Source of the DNA: Ryuthela nishihirai | Taxonomy: Eukaryota > Arthropoda > Arachnida > Araneae > Heptathelidae | Length of the DNA: 64,000 nt | Direction of reading: 5' to 3' | Assembly (NCBI GenBank): GCA_038380435.1 | Contig: JAWZYU010000726.1 | Span: 16,164-80,163 of the forward strand | Shown: piece by piece, positions 1 to 10,759 of the stretch | How the letters are laid out: the number at the start of each line of letters is the position of its first letter | Position numbering within the stretch: the first letter of the stretch is position 1 | Notes under the pieces: model-generated | The model's database searches: none | Told to the model about the DNA's origin: nothing | What the model saw: only the letters and a program-made list of their open reading frames with translations | Translations under genes and position numbers: made by a program

Positions 1-84
1 CTCTGAGCCTTCGGGGTCCATGTGACCTGGCCATTTAGCCCATGGTGTGCAAAAAAGTGCCGCTCAGAGGTAAAACAACTCAAC
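1..84 (+). mobile_element. SINE-1 tail fragment
   Basis: It holds the last part of the SINE-1 body and tail: ctctgagccttcggggtcc, the catttagcccatggtgtgc block and gccgctcagaggtaaaac. The window edge cuts it. The same sequence follows a full SINE at 1799. Confidence 0.85.
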
Positions 85-816
85 GTATGAAGGAAATAAA
101 TCACCCTACAAATAAAAGACGCTCTACTACCAAACAAAACTACTTTTACCACGCAAATATCGGTAATTTTAAATCGTCCGCGCAAACAATGCAAAATGAA
201 ATCCTTTTCGCACTCCTACAACCACGACTCCTCAATTCTCAAACTTTTAAAGCAATCGTGTTCCAATACAATCATGACGTAATTCACGCACTACGTGCTG
301 TATCTCGCGTGTCTCGTAGTAAAACAGTCCTTCGTTCATAGTTGCACATGCAGATGGCAGATTCCTCTTCTTTTTATTGTTATAGATAAGATTAAAAAGT
401 CAGGATATTTGCATATATAGTAATCATGTATTGAAGTCATTTGTTTTGAAGAGAAATATCAGTCTTATTTATTCTAGCTATCAAACTCAAGCACACAATT
501 TTTTTCTTAAAGCATTTTGTTCAACTTCTCCAGATTTTTTCCCTCCTATTTTATTAAGGCCTTCATAGAGATAAATTCATTTTACGTTTGGAACATCGGT
601 TTATATATGGCGCCACTGATCCATTACTTTATAGACAATCATATATAAATTCATCAGTTTCTATTCTACTGAATCTATTAGCCTTGTGCAAAAGAGCTTT
701 AAATTTGTTGGTTTAACCAATCGTGGAGTATAAACATCCCAAAATGACCAAAATTTAACGAGAAAAACCTGAAAGTTTTCCGCCATTAGCCATATATCCT
801 GTTCGGTTTTTTTTAC
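85..816. repeat. Module M, copy 1 (no gene recognised)
   Basis: This AT-rich stretch of about 730 bp is framed by two SINE-1 tails in opposite orientation. It recurs at 1884-2614 (direct, offset 1,798) and about 3690-4414 (inverted). A 99-codon open frame (42-341) begins inside the SINE tail and resembles nothing I know. I see no RNA gene or transposase in it. Confidence 0.8.
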
Positions 817-1054
817 CTCTGAGCGGCACTTTTTTGCACACCATGGGCTAAATGGCCAGGTCGCATGGACCCCAAAGGCTCAGAGAAGGTTGGGGGAGGG
901 GACTCACTGGAACAGCCATTGGGTGAGAGGTGGTAGCCTCCCGTCAAGGCCATCCAGCGTGTTCTTTAACGTGCACAGAGTATGGCTCTCCCGCACACGG
1001 GGCCACGGCTTAACGTCCCATCCGACGGACGGTGGCCTTTCCAAGCCCATCGGT
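817..1054 (-). mobile_element. SINE-1 fragment (tail and body, no head)
   Basis: In - orientation it runs from the tail (ttacctctgagcggcac) through the gtgttctttaacgtgcac block to cccatcggtgt, where it ends. The identical fragment lies at 2615-2852. Confidence 0.85.
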
Positions 1055-1172
1055 GTATTAATATGACAACGTACCATACATATACTGTGGTAGGTGGTCA
1101 TATTATTCTGATACGACTATGTAATAATAGATAGTGTGAGAATATTTTAATATTCATATTAATTTTTGAATA

Positions 1173-1466
1173 GCCTCTCACCTGTAGGAGCGTTGCCGGT
1201 AATCCCCACCCTAGGACACCGATGGGTTTGGAAAGGCCGCCGTCCGTCGGATGGGACGTAAGCCGTGTGTGTCAGAGAGTCGTACCCTGTGCACTTTAAT
1301 GAACATACTGTATGGTTTTGACGGGAAACTACAATCTGTCTCCTAACAGATGTTAAGTGCATCCCTTTCCTCAAACATTCTCTGAGCCCTTTGGGTCTTT
1401 GTGACCTGGGTATTTAGTCTAATGTGTGCAAAAAAAAAGTACTTTTCAGAGGTAAAGCAACTCAAA
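1173..1466 (+). mobile_element. Diverged SINE-1 body/tail
   Basis: An old, headless SINE-1 copy: it shows gacaccgatgggtttgga, the ccgtccgtcggatgggacg block and a degraded tail (ttttcagaggtaaagcaactc). Copied again at 2971-3265. Confidence 0.75.
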
Positions 1467-1512
1467 AAGAGAACCTGAATGGTCTTGTTTTACGTCATAA
1501 CTCACGATTTAT

Positions 1513-1883
1513 GGAGGGGCGGGTGTGGCTCAGTCGGTAGCGCGTCATGCTCGTAATCTGTAGTTCCCAGGTTCGAGTCCCAGTTGGGTCAGCGTTGAGA
1601 TTTATCTCCGCAAAATTCCCCGCCCTGCCCACGGTCAGTAGGGGACACCGATGGGCTTGGAAAGACCGCTGTCCGTCGGATGGGATATTAAACCGTGGTC
1701 CGTGTGCGAGGGAGACAGAGCCATACCCTGTGCACGTTAAAGAACACGCTGGATTGCAATCCATCTGTCTCCCAACAGCTGTTCCAATGGGTCCCCTTCT
1801 CTGAGCCTTCGGGGTCCATGTGACCTGGCCATTTAGCCCATGGTGTGCAAAAAAGTGCCGCTCAGAGGTAAAACAACTCAACG
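1513..1883 (+). mobile_element. SINE-1, full length
   Basis: The tRNA-like head has box A (tggctcagtcggtagcgcg) and box B (ggttcgagtcc). The body (gagatttatctccgcaaaat ... gacaccgatgggcttggaa ... cgttaaagaacacgctgg) and the tail (gtgccgctcagaggtaaaac) follow. A distinctive variant (ggattgcaatccatctg) is shared with the inverted copy at 4415-4778. Confidence 0.9.
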
Positions 1884-3596
1884 TATGAAGGAAATAAATC
1901 ACCCTACAAATAAAAGACGCTCTACTACCAAACAAAACTACTTTTACCACGCAAATATCGGTAATTTTAAATCGTCCGCGCAAACAATGCAAAATGAAAT
2001 CCTTTTCGCACTCCTACAACCACGACTCCTCAATTCTCAAACTTTTAAAGCAATCGTGTTCCAATACAATCATGACGTAATTCACGCACTACGTGCTGTA
2101 TCTCGCGTGTCTCGTAGTAAAACAGTCCTTCGTTCATAGTTGCACATGCAGATGGCAGATTCCTCTTCTTTTTATTGTTATAGATAAGATTAAAAAGTCA
2201 GGATATTTGCATATATAGTAATCATGTATTGAAGTCATTTGTTTTGAAGAGAAATATCAGTCTTATTTATTCTAGCTATCAAACTCAAGCACACAATTTT
2301 TTTCTTAAAGCATTTTGTTCAACTTCTCCAGATTTTTTCCCTCCTATTTTATTAAGGCCTTCATAGAGATAAATTCATTTTACGTTTGGAACATCGGTTT
2401 ATATATGGCGCCACTGATCCATTACTTTATAGACAATCATATATAAATTCATCAGTTTCTATTCTACTGAATCTATTAGCCTTGTGCAAAAGAGCTTTAA
2501 ATTTGTTGGTTTAACCAATCGTGGAGTATAAACATCCCAAAATGACCAAAATTTAACGAGAAAAACCTGAAAGTTTTCCGCCATTAGCCATATATCCTGT
2601 TCGGTTTTTTTTACCTCTGAGCGGCACTTTTTTGCACACCATGGGCTAAATGGCCAGGTCGCATGGACCCCAAAGGCTCAGAGAAGGTTGGGGGAGGGGA
2701 CTCACTGGAACAGCCATTGGGTGAGAGATGGTAGCCTCCCGTCAAGGCCATCCAGCGTGTTCTTTAACGTGCACAGAGTATGGCTCTCCCGCACACGGGG
2801 CCACGGCTTAACGTCCCATCCGACGGACGGTGGCCTTTCCAAGCCCATCGGTGTATTAATATGACAACGTACCATACATATACTGTGGTAGGTGGTCATA
2901 TTATTCTGATACGACTATGTAATAATAGATAGTGTGAGAATATTTTAATATTCATATTAATTTTTGAATAGCCTCTCACCTGTAGGAGCGTTGCCGGTAA
3001 TCCCCAACCTAGGACACCGATGGTCTTGGAAAGGCCGCCGTCCTTCGGATGGGACGTAAGCCGTGTGTGTCAGAGAGTCGTACCCTGTGCACTTTAATGA
3101 ACATACTGTATGGTTTTGACGGGAAACTACAATCTGTCTCCTAACAGATGTTAAGTGCATCCCTTTCCTCAAACATTCTCTGAGCCCTTTGGGTCTTTGT
3201 GACCTGGGTATTTAGTCTAATGTGTGCAAAAAAAAAAGTACTTTTCAGAGGTAAAGCAACTCAAAAAGAGAACCTGAATGGTCTTGTTTTACGTCATAAC
3301 TCACGATTTATGGAGGGGCGGGTGTGGCTCAGTCGGTAGCGCGTCATGCTCGTAATCTGTAGTTCCCAGGTTCGAGTCCCAGTTGGGTCAGCGTTGAGAT
3401 TTATCTCCGCAAAATTCCCCGCCCTGCCCACGGTCAGTAGGGGACACCGTTGGGCTTGGAAAGGTCGCCGTCCGTCGGATGGAACGTAAAGCCGTGGCCC
3501 CGTGTGCGGGAGAGTCATACCCTGTGCACATTAAAGAACACGCTGGATATCCTTGACGGGAGGCTACCATCTGTCTCCCAACAGCTGTTCCAGTGA
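1799..3596 (+). repeat. 1.8-kb direct duplication of 1-1798
   Basis: The window's first 1,798 bases repeat almost exactly from 1799; for instance the segments at 42 and 1840 are identical. The copies diverge inside the second SINE (about 3440), which belongs to a different SINE-1 variant. Confidence 0.88.
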
Positions 3597-3690
3597 GTCC
3601 CCTCCCCCAACCTTCTCTGAGCCTTTGGGGTCCATGCGACCTGGCCATTTAGCCCATGGTGTGCAAAAAAGTGCCGCTCAGAGGTAAAAA
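3312..3690 (+). mobile_element. SINE-1, full length
   Basis: Complete head, body and tail. The head matches the copy at 1513 exactly, but the body has common-type features (gataccctgtgcacattaaa region, tccttgacgggaggctacc). This marks the divergence point of the 1.8-kb duplication. Confidence 0.88.
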
Positions 3691-4780
3691 AAACCGAACA
3701 GGATATATGGCTAATGGCGGAAAACTTTCAGGTTTTTCTCGTTAAATTTTGGTCATTTTGGGATGTTTATACTCCACGATTGGTTAAACCAACAAATTTA
3801 AAGCTCTTTTGCACAAGGCTAATAGATTCAGTAGAATAGAAACTGATGAATTTATATATGATTGTCTATAAAGTAATGGATCAGTGGCGCCATATATAAA
3901 CCGATGTTCCAAACGTAAAATGAATTTATCTCTATGAAGGCCTTAATAAAATAGGAGGGAAAAAATCTGGAGAAGTTGAACAAAATGCTTTAAGAAAAAA
4001 ATTGTGTGCTTGAGTTTGATAGCTAGAATAAATAAGACTGATATTTCTCTTCAAAACAAATGACGTCAATACATGATTACTATATATGCAAATATCCTGA
4101 CTTTTTAATCTTATCTATAACAATAAAAAGAAGAGGAATCTGCCATCTGCATGTGCAACTATGAACGAAGGACTGTTTTACTACGAGATACGCGAGATAC
4201 AGCACGTAGTGCGTGAATTACGTCATGATTGTATTGGAACACGATTGCTTTAAAAGTTTGAGAATTGAGGAGTCGTGGTTGTAGGAGTGCGAAAAGGATT
4301 TCATTTTGCATTGTTTGCGGGGACGATTTTAAATTACCGATATTTGCGTGGTAAAAGTAGTTTTGTTTGGTAGTAGAGCGTCTTCTATTTGTAGGGTGAC
4401 TTATTTCCTTCATACGTTGAGTTGTTTTACCTCTGAGCGGCACTTTTTTGCACACCATGGGCTAAATGGCCAGGTCACATGGATCCCGAAGGCTCAGAGA
4501 AGGGGACCCATTGGAACAGCTGTTGGGAGACAGATGGATTGCAATCCAGCGTGTTCTTTAACGTGCACAGGGTATGGCTCTCTCTCTCTCGCACACGGAC
4601 CACGGTTTAATATCCCATCCGACGGACAGCGGTCTTTCCAAGCCCATCGGTGTGCCCTACTGACCGTGGGCAGGGCGGAGAATTTTGCGGAGATAAATCT
4701 CAACGCTGACCCAGCTGGGACTGGAACCTGGGAACTACAGATTACGATCCTGACGCGCTACCGACTGAGCCACCCCCTAA
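3640..4780 (-). repeat. 1.1-kb inverted copy of about 1512-2650
   Basis: This is the reverse complement of module M with its flanking SINE tails and the full variant SINE. With 1512-2650 it makes an inverted repeat of about 1.1-kb arms and a 1-kb spacer. The copies differ by only a few substitutions, for example tgacgtcaat against the complement of attgaagtca. Confidence 0.85.
4415..4778 (-). mobile_element. SINE-1, full length, - strand
   Basis: Inverted copy of the 1513 variant. The tail is at the left and the tRNA-like head at the right (ctaccgactgagccacccc). A CT microsatellite (tctctctctctc) has grown in the body. Confidence 0.88.
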
Positions 4781-5030
4781 CAATGAAGGCGGAACTGTGG
4801 CATTTGAGATATAGCTCGGAGTGAGAATTACGTTACTGATGAGTTCGAGCAGATGAGTTAATTTAAAAAATTGTGAAGAGAGTTGTAATTTGGAAGAATC
4901 TGTTTGAAGCAGAGAAGGAAATATCTTAGTCTGCGCACCAGTGCCCATTACCGCACACACTTAAGAAGCGCGTTCTTGGGGCCTCGAAAAGCCAAATGGA
5001 AAACAATTTATTAAAAACATTATCGCTAAC

Positions 5031-5096
5031 GCGGCGGGAATCGAACCCGCAAATCTCTAGATATATGCCAGAGCGCTCTACCGTTAAACCACGCAT
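5031..5096 (-). tRNA. tRNA-like sequence, identity unclear
   Basis: On the - strand, TGATGCG and CGCGTTA can pair as a 7-bp acceptor stem (with two G-U pairs). A D-arm-like GTTTAACGGTAGAGC and a clear T-arm GCGGG-TTCGATT-CCCGC follow. The anticodon arm is irregular (CTCTGG-CATATAT-CTAGAG, six pairs). A partial copy of the 5' half lies on the + strand at 5173-5213, so this may be another tRNA-derived repeat rather than a working gene. Confidence 0.45.
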
Positions 5097-5172
5097 CAGA
5101 AGCTAAAATCTTCCAGAATAAGATCTATAAATCTTTCATTGATAGGGTTTCATTGTGAAAGAGTTTAGCGTG

Positions 5173-5213
5173 TAATGCGTGGTTTAACGGTCTAGCACTC
5201 TAGCATATATTTA
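5173..5213 (+). pseudogene. Partial tRNA-like copy (5' half)
   Basis: It matches the 5' half of the tRNA-like sequence at 5031-5096 in opposite orientation (AATGCGTGGTTTAACGG, then a mutated anticodon arm). It stops at the start of a SINE array and lacks the T-arm. Confidence 0.5.
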
Positions 5214-5214
5214 G

Positions 5215-6345
5215 AGTTGGGTTGGGTTGTTTTACCTCTGAGTGGCACTTTTTTGCACACCATGGGCTAAATGGCCAGGTCACATGGACCCGAAGGCTCA
5301 GAGAAGGTTGGGGGAGGGGACCCACTAGAACAGCTGTTGGGAGACATATGGTAGCCTCCCGTCAAGGCCATCCAGCGTGTTCTTTAACGTTGGGTTGTTT
5401 TACCTCTGAGCGGCACTTTTTTGCACACCATGGGCTAAATGGCCAGATCACATGGACCCCGAAGGCTCAGAGAAGGTTGGGGAGGGGACCCACTGGAACA
5501 GCTGTTGGGATATAGATGGTAGCCTCCCGTCAAGGCCATCCAGCGTGTTCTTTAACATTGAGTTGTTTTACCTCTGAGCCGCACTTTTTTGCAAACCATG
5601 GGTAAATGGCCCGGCTACAAGGACTCCGAAGGCTCAGAGAAGTTTGGGGGAGGGGACCCACTGGAACAGCTGTTGGGAGACAGATGGTAGCCTCCCGTCA
5701 AGGCCATCCAGCGTGTTCTTTAACGTTGAGTTGTTTTACCTCTGAGCGGCACTTTTTTGCACACCATGGGCTAAATGGCCAGATCACATGGACCCGAAGG
5801 CTCAGAGTAGTTTGGGGGAGGGGACCCACTGGAACAGCTGTTGGGAGACAGATGGTAGCCTCCCGTCAAGGCCATCCAGCGTGTTCTTTAACGTTGGGTT
5901 GTTTTACCTCTGAGCGGCACTTTTTTGCACACCATGGGCTAAATGGCCCGGCCACAAGGACTCCGAAGGCTCAGAGAAGTTTGGGGGAGGGGACCCACTG
6001 GAACAGCTGTTGGGAGACAGATGGTAGCCTCCCGTCAAGGCCATCCAGCGTGTTCTTTAACGTTGGGTTGTTTTACCTCTGAGCAGCACTTTTTTACACA
6101 CCATGGGCTAAATGGCCAGATCACATGGACCCCGAAGGCTCAGAGAAGGTTGGGGGAGGGGACCCACTGGAACAGCTGTTGGGAGACAGATGGTAGCCTC
6201 CCGTCAAGGCCATCCAGCGTGTTCTTTAACGTGCACAGGGTATGGCTCTCCCGCACACGGGGCCACGGTTTAACGTCCCATCCGACGGACGGCGGCCTTT
6301 CGAAGCCCATCGTTGTCCCCTACTGACCGTGGGCAGGGCGGGGAC
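5215..6345 (-). mobile_element. SINE-1 polymer: six tail units and one body
   Basis: Units of about 168 bp start near 5215, 5390, 5560, 5727, 5893 and 6063. Each runs from the tail (gttgttttacctctgagcgg) to gtgttctttaacgtt. Only the last continues through the body to about 6345, where the head is missing. The joints all read tttaacgttg(a/g)gttgtttt. Confidence 0.9.
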
Positions 6346-6756
6346 CCCACGTTGAGAACCCCAGGCATAGAGTATTATACTCATAGTAATCATTCAAATC
6401 ACTAATTCAGAGTAATATCTAATATATAGTCAATTGTGCAGGATTGACTGGCAGGGGATCACTCAAATTCTAACTTCGGAAAGTATAAATCGCGATATTT
6501 TATCAAATCATTTTTTTAATTTATCTCTATAAAGAAACAATATTGTCTTAAAGCAAAAAAAAAAGCATTTTCTCACCCCCTTGGGTCTAAGTGGTCAACT
6601 CATGATTGCCAGTGGTACAACGTGAGTCTCACATTCTACCATCAAAATTCAAAAATCTAGCATAAGTACATCATTTGCAATATTCGTTGGAAATTTCGTA
6701 ATTTTCTACTATTTCGACGGTTAGAGGGCGCATTTATAGCTTCTGGAAGATTATAA
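6346..6756. other. AT-rich stretch related to 8912-9240 and 11640-11880
   Basis: No gene. Short shared segments (cacattctaccatcaaaatt, acatcatttgcaatattc, gagggcgca) recur in the two other stretches and point to an old dispersed repeat. Confidence 0.5.
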
Positions 6757-7323
6757 ATATATAAATAAATACCCCCTCAAGCAGCTGCTTGCCACAGAGG
6801 TCTGACAGGAGCCTGTCAGTTTATATGCCATAGTAGAAGGATCTGAGAGGATGGCAGGACCTCAGGAGAAAAACAACACACACATCCATGCCTTAATCCG
6901 GGGCTCGAACGCAGGTCCCTTAGATCAGTAGCCAAGCGTGTTAACCACTCGGCCACGGGATGGCAGGAAAGTGAACCATGCCTTAATCCGGGGCTCGAAC
7001 CCAGGTCCCTTAGATCAGTAGCCAAGCATGCTAACCACTCGGCCACGGGACGGCAGGAAAGTGAACTATGCCTTAATCCGGGCCTCGAACCCAGGTCCCT
7101 TAGATCAGTAGCCAAGCATACTAACCACTCGGCCACGGGACGGAAGGAAAGTGAACCATGCCTTAATCCGGGGCTCGAACCCAGGTCCCTTAGATCAGTA
7201 GCCAAGCATGCTAACCACTCGGCCACGGGACGGCAGGAAAGTGAACCATGCCTTAATCCGGGCTCGAACCCAGATCCCTTAGATCAGTAGCCAAGCGTGC
7301 TAACCACTCGGCCACGGGACGGC
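6757..7323 (-). mobile_element. SINE-2 copy with five tandem tRNA-like heads
   Basis: On the - strand each 90-bp unit has box A (gtggccgagtggttagc) and box B (gggttcgagcccc), close to a tRNA-Ser. Box B units lie near 6902, 6992, 7082, 7172 and 7261. A single 3' body (ctgacaggctcctgtcagac, gcagctgcttgagggggta) lies at the left. Confidence 0.88.
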
Positions 7324-7332
7324 TAAAATTAA

Positions 7333-8698
7333 ATATCCCCTCAAGCAGCTGCTTGCCATAGAGGTCTGACAGGACCCTGTCAGTTTATATGCCATAGTAG
7401 AAGGATCTTAGAGGATGGCAGGACCTCAGCAGAATAACAACACACACATCCATGCCTTAATCCGAGGCTCGAACCCAGGTCCCTTAGATCAGTAGCCAAG
7501 CGTGTTAACCACTCGGCCACGGGATGGCAGGAAAGTGAACCATGCCTTAATCCGGGGCTCGAACCCAGGTCCCTTAGATCAGTAGCCAAGCATGCTAACC
7601 ACTTGGCCACGGGACGTCAGGAAAGTGAACCATGCCTTAATCCGGGGCTCGAACCCAGGTCCCTTAGATCAGTAGCCAAGCATGCTAACCACTCGGCCAC
7701 GGGACGGCAGGAAAGTGAACCATGCCTTAATCCGGGGCTCGAACCCAGGTCCCTTAGATCAGTAGCCAAGCGTGCTAACCACTCGGCCACGGGACGGCAG
7801 GAAAGTGAACCATGCCTTAATCTGGGGCTCAAACCCAGGTCCCTTAGATCAGTAGCCAAGCATGCTAACCAGTCGGCCACGGGACAGCAGGAAAGTGAAC
7901 CATGCCTTAATCCGGGGCTCGAACCCAGGTCCCTTAGATCAGTAGCCAAGCATGCTAACCACTCGGCCACAGGACGGCAGGAAAGTGAACCATGCCTTAA
8001 TCCGGGGCTCGAACCCAGGTCCCTTAGATCAGTAGCCAAGCGTGCTAACCACTTGGCCACGGGACGGCAGGAAAGTGAACCATGCCTTAATCCGGGGTTC
8101 GAACCCAGGTCCCCTTAGATCAGTAGCCAAGCATGCTAACCACTCGGCCACGGGATGGCAGGAAAGTGAACCATGCCTTAATCCGGGGCTCGAACCCAGG
8201 TCCCTTAGATCAGTAGCCAAGCGTGCTAACCACTCGGCCATGGGACGGCAGGAAAGTGAACCATGCCTTAATCTGGGGCTCGAACCCAGGTCCCTTAGAT
8301 CAGTAGCCAAGCATGCTAACCACTCGGCCACGGGACGGCAGGAAAGTGAACCATGCCTTAATCCGGGGCTCGAACCCAGGTCCCTTAGATCAGTAGCCAA
8401 GCATGCTAACCACTCGGCCACGGGACGGCAGGAAAGTGAACCATGCCTTAATCCGGGGCTCGAACCCAGGTCCCTTAGATCAGTAGCCAAGCATACTAAC
8501 CACTCGGCCACGGGACGGAAGGAAAGTGAACCATGCCTTAATCCGGGGCTCGAACCCAGGTCCCTTAGATCAGTAGCCAAGCATGCTAACCACTCGGCCA
8601 CGGGACGGCAGGAAAGTGAACCATGCCTTAATCCGGGCTCGAACCCAGATCCCTTAGATCAGTAGCCAAGCGTGCTAACCACTCGGCCACGGGACGGC
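7333..8698 (-). mobile_element. SINE-2 copy with fourteen tandem tRNA-like heads
   Basis: It has the same layout as the copy before it: one 3' body at 7333-7455, then fourteen 90-bp head units to 8698. The last units (about 8460-8698) match the last units of the first block, including the deletion gggctcgaacccagatccc. Because 90 is a multiple of three and the unit lacks stops in some frames, long false ORFs are open on both strands. Confidence 0.88.
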
Positions 8699-8912
8699 TA
8701 AAATTAAATATCCCCTCAAGCAGCTGCTTGCCATAGAGGTCTGACAGGACCCTGTCAGTTTATATGCCATAGTAGAAGGATCTTAGAGGATGGCAGGACC
8801 TCAGCAGAATAACAACACACACATCCATGCCTTAATCCGAGGCTCGAACCCAGGTCCCTTAGATCAGTAGCCAAGCGTACTAACCACTCGGCCATGGGAC
8901 GGCAGGAAAGTG
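8699..8912 (-). mobile_element. SINE-2 copy with one head
   Basis: Third tandem member: 3' body, then a single tRNA-like head at about 8820-8905, ending in gggacggcaggaaagtgaaa. Confidence 0.85.
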
Positions 8913-9055
8913 AAAATCACAATATTTCATCAATACCTGTCCAATGAAAAAAAAAAGTTTTATCTCTTTAAACAAATTTTACCGAGAGCAAAATAATTGC
9001 ATTTCCCCACCCATCCTGGGTCTAAGACCGGGTCTAAGAGGTGAATCAGCTGTTG

Positions 9056-9178
9056 CCTATGAGTAGTAGCATAAATGAGAGTTCTGGGCAAGTAATTTGG
9101 CTTTTCTCATGGATTTTCACAAAATTCTTTGGACCCATTTACTGGCTCAGAACTCTCATTTTTGCTACTACTCCTATT
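9056..9178. repeat. Imperfect hairpin
   Basis: Arms 9061-9085 and 9149-9173 (gagtagtagc...gagagttct and its complement) pair with few mismatches, and the pairing extends inwards. The loop is about 30-60 nt. It could be a MITE remnant. Confidence 0.6.
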
Positions 9179-9312
9179 TAAACTTCAGGACGTTCACATT
9201 CTACCACTAAAATTTCGAATTTCTAACATGAATATGTCGTGTGTAAAAAATTAAAAACCTAGTATTTTAGCTTGTCATTACTGTATACAGAAGCGAAATC
9301 ACCAAACTTCTT

Positions 9313-9693
9313 GGGGCGGGAGTGACTCAGTCGGTAGCGCGCCAGGCTCGTAATTTGTAGTTCCCAGGTTCGAGTCCCAGCTGGGTCAGCGTTGAGATTT
9401 ATCTCCGCAAAATTTCCCGCCCTGCCCACGGTCAGTAGGGGACACCGATGGGCTTGGAAAGGCCGCCGACCGTCGGATGGGACGTTAAGCCGTGGTCCCG
9501 TGTGCGGGAGAGCCATACCCTGTGTACGTTAAAGAACACGCTGGATGGCCTTGACGGGAGGCTACCATCTGTCTCCCAACAGCAGTTCCAGTGAGTTCCC
9601 TCCCCCAACCTTCTCTGAGCTTTCGGGGTCCATGTGACCTGGCCATTTAGCCCATGGTGTGCAAAAAAAGTGCCGCTCAGAGGTAAAACAAAC
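9313..9693 (+). mobile_element. SINE-1, full length
   Basis: Head (ggggcgggagtgactcagtc, slightly changed box A), body and tail ending gaggtaaaacaaacc. Confidence 0.9.
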
Positions 9694-9994
9694 CAAACTT
9701 TTTACGATTTTTTTAATCCAAATCTATGTGATTTTTCTTCCTAAAAACACTTTCCGATTAAATTAAAAACATTAACAGGATATAAGTTACAAACATAAAT
9801 GTGTCATATTTTCCTTCCCAGGGTTCTTTACATTCATGAAATTTGAAGTTTTTTCTCGCTACTTTAACACGAAAACGACTGAAGAGAACGGTTTGTTTGT
9901 TAAGTGTTTGTGCGCCATCTAGTGAGATTTTATATTATAGGATGCTCGCGTAAAGGTACCTTTATCCAGCAATTGCTCAGGCCTGTAGGATTTT

Positions 9995-10375
9995 GGGTTG
10001 GGTTACCTCTGAGCGGCACTTTTTTCCACACCATGGGCTAAATGGCCAGGTCACATGGACCCCGAAGGCTCAGAGAAGGTTGGGGGAGGGGACCCACTGG
10101 AACAGCTGTTGGGAGACAGATGGTAGCCTCCCGTCAAGGCCATCCAGCGTGTTCTTTAACGTGCACAGGGTATGGATCTCCCGCACACGGGGCCACGGCT
10201 TAACGTCCCATCCGACGGACGGCGGCCTTTCCAAGACCATGGGTGTCCCCTACTGACCGTGGGCAGGACGGGGAATTTTGCGGAGATAAATCTCAACGCT
10301 GACCCAGCTGGGACTCGAAACTGGGAACTACAGATTACGAGCTTGGCGCGCTACCGACTGAACCACTCCGGCCCT
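9995..10375 (-). mobile_element. SINE-1, full length, with target duplication
   Basis: Tail at left, head at right. The flanks share ggcctgtagga (left about 9980-9990, right about 10376-10386), a target-site duplication of about 11 bp. Confidence 0.88.
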
Positions 10376-10564
10376 GGCCTGTAGGACCTTTCAGTCAAGA
10401 ACATCGGGAACCACAGGGTATCGATCTCTGTTGAGATAAAAATCTCGATAATTTGAGACGAAGCCACGGGCTATGAGAGCGTGCGCTGATGTCAGCAGCG
10501 AGTTGAGAAACGACCGAAAATTCTTCGTTGTGTTGAATCTTTGCTGAATTGGATTGGGCTGAAT

Positions 10565-10690
10565 TGGATTGGGTTGTTTTATTTCTGAACGACGCATTTT
10601 TATACGCCATAGCTAATTGGCCAGGTCACAAGGACCCTAAGGGCTCAGAGAAGGTTGGGGAAAGGGGACCCAGAGGCCAGCTCTCAAGAT
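10565..10690 (-). mobile_element. Diverged SINE-1 tail fragment
   Basis: A weak match to the tail and end of the body: gggttgttttatttctgaac, aattggccaggtcacaaggac, ctcagagaaggttgggg. Confidence 0.6.
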
Positions 10691-10759
10691 GATAGTCTCC
10701 CAATGGATGTTTAACATCGCTCTACTGGTGGATTGCATTGTTAGGTTGCACATTACATC

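Larger units (their letters stand above)
4785..5214. other. Intronic or intergenic stretch with the tRNA-like pair
   Basis: No gene is seen apart from the two tRNA-like sequences, which lie in opposite orientation with about 75 bp between them. Confidence 0.6.

Noticed and set aside
42..341. 99-codon frame repeated three times (42, 1840, complement of 4458)
   Set aside because: It starts inside a SINE tail and runs into non-coding module M. It is repeated only because the DNA is duplicated. No known domain is seen.
5222..6326. Frames such as MARSHGPRRLREGWGRGPTG and GRQMVASRQGHPACSL, found again and again in the window
   Set aside because: They are translations of SINE-1 in different frames. 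No intact frame covers a whole element, and copies carry random frameshifts.
7603..8665. Frames of 147-207 codons on both strands at once
   Set aside because: They follow from the 90-bp tRNA-like unit without stops. The same DNA is explained by Pol III boxes A and B.
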